Origin: Pseudomonadota bacterium
GTDB taxonomy: Bacteria > Pseudomonadota > Alphaproteobacteria > Sphingomonadales > Sphingomonadaceae
Length of the DNA stretch: 5,295 nucleotides
Assembly: GCA_023424275.1 (NCBI GenBank)
Contig: JAFAED010000380.1
Coordinates: 1 to 5,295 of the forward strand
Reading direction: 5' to 3'
Part shown: positions 1-5,295 of the stretch, in pieces
Layout of the letters: every line of letters begins with the position of its first letter
Position numbering within the stretch: position 1 is the first letter of the stretch
Position numbers and translations under genes: made by a program
Notes under the pieces: generated by a model
What the model saw: only the letters and a program-made list of their open reading frames with translations
The model's database searches: none
Told to the model about the DNA's origin: nothing

Positions 1-725
1 GGCCAGGATCCGCGGATCACCCGGTCGCAAAAGCTGGGGCTGGACGTCGCTCCATCGGGGTCGACCGCCGCGATCAGCGCACCGCCCGCGTCGATGAACA
101 GGTCCGCGTCCAGTCCTTCGCCACCGGCAAGATCGATCGCGGCCAGCGATTGACCGTTCGGGCGCGGGACGGCGCCTTCACCCGACACGATGCGGACGTC
201 GCCGCGCTCGCACGCTCCGCGCAGCAGCCGCGCATAAGCTGCGGCGTCGAGATGCCAGCCCTGTTTGACCGCTTGCCGCGTAGTCGTTTCGCGCTGTCCC
301 CCGGTCCGGCCCTGCTTGGCGGCCGCGGCGGCGAGACTGAAATCCTCGAGCGCGACGCCAAGGCCCGCCTGCCGCGCGCGCGTCCAGTGCTGGACGAAGG
401 GCAAGGACACAAAAGCGCTTCCCGCGTCGCCATGGGCATGGAGAAAGCCACTGTCGCCGCCCGACCAGCCGGCGAATTGCTGCCCCATATTGATCGTCGC
501 GGCGGCGCCCGCGATCAGCGCCGCGTCGTCGATACCGAGCAGGCGGTGGAAGGTCGCGAGATCGGGCGGCGCGATCAGCGCGGCGTGCGGCGCGGGCGCC
601 TCGCCGGTGTCGACCCAGATGATGTCTGTGCCGAGCCGGACGAAAGCGCGGCTGACGGCGAGCGCCGCCATCGCCGCGCCGACGCCGGCGCCGTAAACGA
701 CGACCCGTTGCACCGCCCCCGTCAC
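1..725 (-). CDS. Degenerate tryptophan-halogenase-family flavoprotein, C-terminus cut by window edge
   Basis: The reading frame runs open from a GTG at 725 to the left edge, giving 241 residues with no stop. Homology to the upstream halogenase is visible along its length. There is a Rossmann-type glycine motif (GAGVGAAMAA, residues 12-21). LLGIDDAALIAG (62-73) matches FLGLDEVEFMKA of the neighbour. INMGQQFAGW (78-87) matches FKLGIEFVNW, WHLDAAAYARLLRG (157-170) matches YHLDAFLYARYLRG, and DLFIDAGG (208-215) matches DMFVDCSG. Two hallmarks are lost: the GVGEAT-type segment is replaced by a Pro/Ala-rich stretch (about 42-54), and the catalytic Lys is replaced by Asn79. His96 is kept, but the next active-site Phe is His98. 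The GTG start is preferred because the internal ATG (residue 19) would cut the nucleotide-binding fold. No Shine-Dalgarno precedes it, and the GTGA overlap implies coupled translation. Halogenation is therefore doubtful. A structural partner or another flavin-dependent role is inferred. The WxWxIP region lies outside the window. Confidence 0.85.
   Translation of the reverse strand, partial: MTGAVQRVVVYGAGVGAAMAALAVSRAFVRLGTDIIWVDTGEAPAPHAALIAPPDLATFHRLLGIDDAALIAGAAATINMGQQFAGWSGGDSGFLHAHGDAGSAFVSLPFVQHWTRARQAGLGVALEDFSLAAAAAKQGRTGGQRETTTRQAVKQGWHLDAAAYARLLRGACERGDVRIVSGEGAVPRPNGQSLAAIDLAGGEGLDADLFIDAGGALIAAVDPDGATSSPSFCDRVIRGSW
722..725 (-). promoter_or_regulatory. GTGA start/stop overlap (translational coupling site)
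   Basis: The TGA stop of the halogenase (724-722) and the GTG start of the downstream paralogue (725-723) share bases in the tetranucleotide GTGA. No purine-rich ribosome binding site is visible in the preceding coding sequence. The downstream gene is therefore probably translated by ribosomes finishing the halogenase, which would tie the amounts of the two proteins together. Confidence 0.7.
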
Positions 726-2227
726 GGCGCAGGCGCCGGGCAATAGCGCGCGATGAAATCGGCATGCGACGGTACCGTCGTCGCCGCATCGGCGATCGTC
801 GCCGCAAGGTTCGCAAGCCGCTCGTCGACCGTCGCGGCGGGCAGGACGTCGGCGAGGCGGTCGGCGGCAAGCGGCTCGATCCCCTGCCCGACGAAAACCG
901 CCTGCCAGCTTGGCGGACCGAACAGCCCGTCGCGATAGGCCTCGATATAACCGCGATGGCGGAAACGCTCGATCTTGCCGGCGAGTGTATCGGGCAGGTC
1001 GATCGCGGTCACCCGCTCCCACAAAGGCGCATCGCGTTCGTTCGCGATATAATGGAGGATCAGGAAGTCGCGGATCCGGTCATATTCGACGTCCATCACG
1101 CGGTTGAATTCGGCGGGCAAAGCCGGGTCGATCGCGCGTTCGGCGGGCATCAGCGTCAGCATGTGCATGATCGCCATCTGGACGAGATAGATGCTGGTGG
1201 ATTCGAGCGGTTCGAGAAAGCCGCCCGCGAGCCCCATTGCGACGCAGTTCTTCGCCCACGCCTTGTGGCGCTTGCCCGCCTTGAAGCGCAACACGCGCGG
1301 GTCGGCGAGCGCCTCGCCGTCGAGGTTGGCGAGCAGGGTCGCCGCCGCCTCGTCGTCCGAAATATCGGCGCTCGAATAGACATAGCCGTTGCCGGTGCGA
1401 TGCTGGAGCGGGATGCGCCATTGCCATCCGGCCTTGCGACGCGTCGAGCGCGTGTAGGGCGTGAAGTCCGCCGAGCGCACCGACGGCACCGCCTGCGCGC
1501 TGTCGCACGGCAGCCAGTGCGACCAGTCTTCGAGATCGACACCCAGTGTTTGCCCGAGCAGAAGCGAGCGGAAACCCGAGCAGTCGACGAACATATCGCC
1601 CGCGACGCGCGTTCCCGATGCCAGCTTTACCGCCTCGATATCGCCGCTTTCGCTATCCTGCTCGACCTCGACGATGCGGCCCTCGACACGTTCGATCCCG
1701 CGCGCTTCCGCCCAGCCGCGCAGATAGCGGGCATAGAGGAAGGCATCGAGATGATAGGCATAGGCAAAGGCGCTGCGCACATCGTTCGCGTCGCCGTTCG
1801 GCAGCATGAATCGGTTCTGGAGCGCGGTGACGATCGGGAAACAATAGTCGAAGAGCGACGCCGCGGTGCCGGCACGGTTCGCGCGGATCCAGTAGCTGAA
1901 GAAATCGGCCTCGCCGATCGGGCGGCCGAAGGTGCCGAAGGGGTGGATATAGCGGTCGCCCTCGCGCCCCCAGTTCACGAACTCGATGCCGAGCTTGAAG
2001 CTCGCCTGCGTCGCCTTCATGAACTCGACTTCGTCGAGCCCGAGGAAGTCGTTGAAATCCTTCATCTGCGGCAACGTGGCCTCGCCGACGCCGACCGTAC
2101 CGATTTCTTCGGATTCGATCAGGCGCACATGGAAGCGGGCGGGATCGAGCTTTGCGGCGCAGGCCGCGGCGCACATCCAACCGGCGGTCCCGCCGCCGAC
2201 AATCACCAGTTCGAATTTGTCCCCCAT
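722..2227 (-). CDS. Flavin-dependent halogenase, tryptophan 7-halogenase family
   Basis: Complete 501-residue cytoplasmic enzyme with no signal peptide. By family it would use FADH2, O2 and chloride or bromide to form hypohalous acid, which reaches the substrate through a catalytic lysine. Visible motifs: FAD-binding GGGTAGW (residues 11-17), GVGEAT (46-51), catalytic Lys78 in SFKLGIEF (matching Lys79 of PrnA/RebH), active-site His95 and Phe97, FVDCSG (213-218), the halogenase signature WQWRIP (268-273), and FLEPLEST (337-344) with Glu342/Ser343 matching PrnA Glu346/Ser347. It is shorter than PrnA/RebH (about 530-540 residues), and the segment after His95 that covers the substrate in those enzymes looks reduced. 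Free tryptophan may therefore not be the substrate; indole-type compounds, as used by the BrvH-like group, are an alternative. The start is fixed: an in-frame TAA at 2242-2240 lies five codons upstream and no other start codon intervenes. Only a weak GGA (2236-2234) precedes it. It sits 71 bp after the receptor gene and overlaps the next gene. Confidence 0.95.
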   Translation of the reverse strand: MGDKFELVIVGGGTAGWMCAAACAAKLDPARFHVRLIESEEIGTVGVGEATLPQMKDFNDFLGLDEVEFMKATQASFKLGIEFVNWGREGDRYIHPFGTFGRPIGEADFFSYWIRANRAGTAASLFDYCFPIVTALQNRFMLPNGDANDVRSAFAYAYHLDAFLYARYLRGWAEARGIERVEGRIVEVEQDSESGDIEAVKLASGTRVAGDMFVDCSGFRSLLLGQTLGVDLEDWSHWLPCDSAQAVPSVRSADFTPYTRSTRRKAGWQWRIPLQHRTGNGYVYSSADISDDEAAATLLANLDGEALADPRVLRFKAGKRHKAWAKNCVAMGLAGGFLEPLESTSIYLVQMAIMHMLTLMPAERAIDPALPAEFNRVMDVEYDRIRDFLILHYIANERDAPLWERVTAIDLPDTLAGKIERFRHRGYIEAYRDGLFGPPSWQAVFVGQGIEPLAADRLADVLPAATVDERLANLAATIADAATTVPSHADFIARYCPAPAP

Positions 2228-2298
2228 GATGGGTCCAGCTTAACGCGGGAGAAAGCAGGCGCCAGCCCCATAAAGAGACCGGCGCCGCTCCCCCTTTT
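2228..2298 (-). promoter_or_regulatory. Receptor-halogenase spacer with imperfect hairpin
   Basis: The mRNA of this spacer can fold an 8-bp outer stem, GGCGCCGG (2286-2279) with CTGGCGCC (2265-2258), containing one G-U pair. The inner TCTC and GGGG can extend it by four pairs, two of them G-U, leaving a 5-base loop TTTAT. The bases after the stem (TGCTTTCTCCC) are pyrimidine-rich but not a clean U-run, so this is not a textbook rho-independent terminator. It could be an attenuator, a 3' stabiliser for the receptor mRNA, or a processing site that lowers halogenase expression relative to the receptor. An AGGGGGAG purine stretch lies right after the receptor stop (2295-2288), too far from the halogenase ATG to be its ribosome binding site. 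No -35/-10 promoter pair is evident. Confidence 0.5.
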
Positions 2299-5295
2299 TT
2301 AGAAGTTCAGGCGAACGCCGACTTGATAGCGCCGATCGTTCTTGAACCAGGCGTTCGGTTTCAGAAGACCATCCGAATCCACCTGCTGCATCAGGACGGT
2401 ATCGGTGCCGAGCAAGTTGGTCCCTTCGAGCACGAATTCGATCCGGTCGGTCGCGCGAAGGCGAAGCGAGGCGTCGAGATAGCCCGTACTCTTCTGCCAG
2501 ACCGGGAAGCCGACGCAGCAATCGATCGCGGTGACCAGATATTTGGAGCGCCAGTTATACGCGACGCGCGCCGATACCGGGCCCTTTTCGTACATGCCGA
2601 CCAGATTATAGCTGTGCTTCGAGATGCCCTCGAGCGCGTCCGGCTTGACCGTGCTGGTCTCGTAGCTGATGCCGCCGCCTGCCGTACCGCCGGCGGTTTC
2701 GTTCGTCAGATTGACCGTCTCGATCCCATTGTTTTTGACATAGGTATAGTTGGCCTGGACACCGAAGCCGTCAAACGGCGCAGGCAGGAAATCGAAGAAG
2801 GTCTGGAACGCGAATTCCGCGCCATAGATTTTCGCGCCATCGCCGTTGACCGGCCGGTTGATGCGAACATCCTCGGTCACCCCATTGTTGGTGATCGAAA
2901 GATTGAACTGGCCCGACTGGATATATTCGTTGAACTTCTTGTAAAAACCAGTGACCGTGAACGAGCTCGAGCGGCCGAAATAATATTCGAGAGTGAGGTC
3001 GAACTGGTCCGCCGTCATCGGCTTGAGCCCCGGATTCCCCGACTGGCCTGTATATTGCCAGTCATAGGCGATTGCCTCGCCCGCGTCGTTGCGCGTGACA
3101 TTGGGATCGGACGGATCGTTCAGGTTGGGCGCCAGACGATTGATCGTCAGGAAATTGCGCAGCAAGCCGAAATCGGGCCGTGACATCGCGCGCGAATAGG
3201 CGAAGCGCGACACCAGCTTGTCGGTGAGGTCGAACTTGACGTTGAAGCTGGGCAGCGCGTGGAAATGATTGTTGTTCGACGTGGTCGGAACGATTCCGCC
3301 GTTGTTGAACGCAATCTCTGCCGCCGTGACGACACAGCCAGCCGTCGCGGTGGGAATGGCAGGCGGCGGCGGCGTCGAGCGGTCGCACACCAGCTGATCG
3401 GCGGTGAACGGGTTCGCAAAGGTCGTCGCCCCCTGCGTTTTGTCCTGCGTCCAGACGAGGCGGACGCCGAGGTTGCCCGAAACGCCGATATTTCCGATTG
3501 AGAGGCCGTCGCCGCCGAACTTTGCCATCGCATAGGCCGCGACCGTACGCTCGCTGACCTTGTGCACTTCGCTCGGCAGATAGCAGCCGTAATCGCCTTC
3601 GATCGTTTCACCGGCGCGATAACCGGCGCCCGAACAGACCGGATAATATTCGCCGACGCCAATCGCCGGTCGACCCAGGGTGTTGGCGAGGTCTTCGCGG
3701 TTCACCAGCTTGTCCATATTATAGAAGATGAACGAGCTCTGGTTCGTCTGGTTGCCCGCGAAGAAGTCGCGACCAAAGCTGTGGGTCTGATAGCTGTTCG
3801 CGCCGTAGATCGGCTTGTCGACGTTGAAATAGGATGCCTGGGTGTTGGTCCAGTTGTTCGAGATGTTCGCCCAATTATAGGCGCCCCAGCGCACCGTCTG
3901 GTCGCGGTCGGCATAGCGTGCGCCCACCTTGATCGCGTCGAGCCAGCCCGAGTCCACGTCATATTCGACGTCGGCGCGTAGCGCGACCTCCTTGCCGTCG
4001 CTATCCTCGGTATGATCGGTGATCGCGTAATAATGGTAATTGTTCGGGTTGTTGAGCCCGCCCGACGACAGGTTGATATTGTTCGCGACGTCGGGGATGA
4101 ATTCGAGCCGCGGATATTTGCCGGTCAGGTCGACGAAGGTGTTGGCATAGCTGCGCGTCGTCACCGAGGCGTTATAGTTGCTGACGCTGGCATCGACATA
4201 TTGGCCGTCGATCGTCACCCGCAGCCGGTCGTTCACGTCCCAACGGAAATTGAGGCCGAAATCCTGCGTGATCTGTTTGTTGCGCAGCGCGTTGGCCGCC
4301 GTATCGACGTGCGGCGCCTTGCGCGGGCTGGCGCACGACGCCTCCCACGAATAGCATTGTGCGAAGAAGGGTTCGCCATCCTCATTGAGACCATAGCCGG
4401 CATTGTCACCGGGGAAATCGCCGTGATAACCCGTCGGCTGCGTCCACCAACCCGACAGGAAATTGCCGTCATCGTCGAAGGTGAAGCGGTTTCTGTTCGC
4501 ACCGGTAGCGTAGGGATTGGCAACGCCGGCCAGCGGGCTCACTTGTAGCGCGTCGCCATAGATATGATCGCTGGGCTTGCCATACAGGTCGGGGATCAAT
4601 GCCGCGGACAGGACCGAATATTCGCGCCAGCTGTTGTTATATTGCGAGCGGTTATACTGTCCTGTGAGTTGCATCGAACCGTCGGTCGACCGCCACTGGA
4701 ACGCCGCCGCCACGCCATAGCGTTTCCGGTCATATTCGTTTTCGCGCAGATAGATGCCGCCGGGGACATAGGTCTTGCCGGCATTCAGCGCGCCGTCGCC
4801 GTCGGTGTCGAACGCGCCGTTGAAAATGCCCATGCGGTCGAACTGGACGCCCTGGCTCGCGGTGATCGCGTGCGAATAGGCGCCGTTCACCATCAGGCCG
4901 ATTTCGCCGATGCCCGTTTCCCAGCGGTTCGAAATGATGCCGGAGATTTCGGGCGTCGATTTCTTTGCGATGTCGCCATAGGTGTTCTTGATCGAGATCG
5001 AGATCAGGCGCCCTTCCTGATCGAACGGCACGCGCGTGCGCAGATTGACCGTTCCGGCGATGCCGCCCTCGATCAGATCGGCGGTCTGGTTCTTATAGGT
5101 GTCGATCCCGCCGAGCAGTTCGGGCGAGATATCCTGCCAGGACAGGCCGCGCGAGCTGTTCGCGCTGAACGTATCGCGGCCGTTGAATTCGGAACGAACC
5201 TGGTTGAGCCCGCGAATGATGACGCCCGAAGGCTCGGCCGAAAAGTGCGAGGTGTCGTCGGTGCCCGCGAAGCGGATCACGGTGATGCCCGGAAC
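2299..5295 (-). CDS. TonB-dependent outer-membrane receptor (Xanthomonas/Caulobacter type), N-terminus cut by window edge
   Basis: The frame is open to the right edge, giving 998 visible residues ending in TAA. A GTG at 5280 is internal, because the frame continues upstream as VPGIT, a typical plug segment. Numbering from that GTG, residues 1-85 are the rest of the plug: IIRGL (21-25), then IDTYKNQTADLIEGG (59-73) and TVNLRTR (77-83), which closes it. The remainder is the 22-strand type beta-barrel, with alternating aromatic/polar strands and large loops. It ends RYQVGVRLNF, whose terminal Phe fits the Bam-recognised outer-membrane signal. The signal peptide and TonB box are off-window. Such receptors take up scarce ligands (iron chelates, sugars, other organics) using TonB-ExbBD energy; the ligand here is unknown. 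The eight visible cysteines fall in four close pairs (309/316, 549/566, 632/649, 921/922), likely disulfides in external loops. A DxDxDG loop (158-163) may bind calcium. The downstream halogenase genes suggest an organic rather than a purely iron ligand, but this is inference. Confidence 0.95.
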   Translation of the reverse strand, partial: VPGITVIRFAGTDDTSHFSAEPSGVIIRGLNQVRSEFNGRDTFSANSSRGLSWQDISPELLGGIDTYKNQTADLIEGGIAGTVNLRTRVPFDQEGRLISISIKNTYGDIAKKSTPEISGIISNRWETGIGEIGLMVNGAYSHAITASQGVQFDRMGIFNGAFDTDGDGALNAGKTYVPGGIYLRENEYDRKRYGVAAAFQWRSTDGSMQLTGQYNRSQYNNSWREYSVLSAALIPDLYGKPSDHIYGDALQVSPLAGVANPYATGANRNRFTFDDDGNFLSGWWTQPTGYHGDFPGDNAGYGLNEDGEPFFAQCYSWEASCASPRKAPHVDTAANALRNKQITQDFGLNFRWDVNDRLRVTIDGQYVDASVSNYNASVTTRSYANTFVDLTGKYPRLEFIPDVANNINLSSGGLNNPNNYHYYAITDHTEDSDGKEVALRADVEYDVDSGWLDAIKVGARYADRDQTVRWGAYNWANISNNWTNTQASYFNVDKPIYGANSYQTHSFGRDFFAGNQTNQSSFIFYNMDKLVNREDLANTLGRPAIGVGEYYPVCSGAGYRAGETIEGDYGCYLPSEVHKVSERTVAAYAMAKFGGDGLSIGNIGVSGNLGVRLVWTQDKTQGATTFANPFTADQLVCDRSTPPPPAIPTATAGCVVTAAEIAFNNGGIVPTTSNNNHFHALPSFNVKFDLTDKLVSRFAYSRAMSRPDFGLLRNFLTINRLAPNLNDPSDPNVTRNDAGEAIAYDWQYTGQSGNPGLKPMTADQFDLTLEYYFGRSSSFTVTGFYKKFNEYIQSGQFNLSITNNGVTEDVRINRPVNGDGAKIYGAEFAFQTFFDFLPAPFDGFGVQANYTYVKNNGIETVNLTNETAGGTAGGGISYETSTVKPDALEGISKHSYNLVGMYEKGPVSARVAYNWRSKYLVTAIDCCVGFPVWQKSTGYLDASLRLRATDRIEFVLEGTNLLGTDTVLMQQVDSDGLLKPNAWFKNDRRYQVGVRLNF

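Noticed and set aside
178..870. A 230-codon minus-strand frame overlapping the end of the halogenase and the downstream gene
   Set aside because: Its product is Arg-rich and featureless, and it runs through the motif-bearing frames of both genes. The frame starting at GTG 725 has clear halogenase-family homology instead.
2258..2286. Rho-independent terminator after the receptor gene
   Set aside because: The stem is strong but is not followed by a continuous T-run, and the next co-directional gene starts only about 30 bases later. It is kept as a regulatory or processing hairpin instead.
764..2302. A 512-codon plus-strand open frame opposite the halogenase gene
   Set aside because: Its product is Arg/Ala/Asp-rich low-complexity sequence with no recognisable motif, and it mirrors the halogenase almost exactly. 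Long antisense frames are expected opposite GC-rich coding sequence.
2323..3183. A 286-codon plus-strand open frame opposite the receptor gene
   Set aside because: It is an antisense shadow of the receptor. The opposite strand encodes a clear beta-barrel C-terminus, and this frame shows no domain, no supported start and no promoter.
5278..5280. GTG as the start of the TonB-dependent receptor
   Set aside because: The frame continues upstream to the window edge with VPGIT, a typical plug-domain segment. Starting here would leave no signal peptide, TonB box or first half of the plug.

Overview
This 5.3 kb window is GC-rich and almost fully coding. All three genes lie on the minus strand and read from right to left. 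The receptor type (long, plug ending in a TADLIEGGIAGTVNLRTR-like segment, Xanthomonas/Caulobacter/sphingomonad style), the GC-rich codon use and the pairing with halogenase-family genes suggest an alphaproteobacterium, most likely of the Sphingomonadales (Sphingopyxis/Sphingomonas-like) or Caulobacterales. This placement is inferred from protein style, because no marker gene is present.

Layout in transcription order: (1) 5295-2299, a large TonB-dependent outer-membrane receptor that lacks its N-terminus (signal peptide, TonB box and first part of the plug lie beyond the right edge). (2) 2298-2228, a 71-bp spacer with a strong imperfect hairpin and no visible promoter. (3) 2227-722, a complete 501-residue flavin-dependent halogenase of the tryptophan-halogenase family, with all the hallmark motifs. 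(4) 725-1, joined to the halogenase by a 4-base GTGA start/stop overlap, a second halogenase-fold protein cut by the left edge (241 residues visible). It has lost the conserved motif after the FAD fold and carries Asn where the family has its catalytic Lys.

The three genes look like one operon. A plausible reading is that the receptor imports a substrate across the outer membrane. The active halogenase would then act in the cytoplasm on that compound or a derivative, using FADH2 supplied by a reductase not seen here. The degenerate paralogue would be a non-halogenating partner or a redirected flavoprotein. The substrate cannot be read from the sequence. The most interesting points are the coupled active/degenerate halogenase pair and the spacer hairpin. 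No RNA gene, mobile element, CRISPR array or other repeat was seen.
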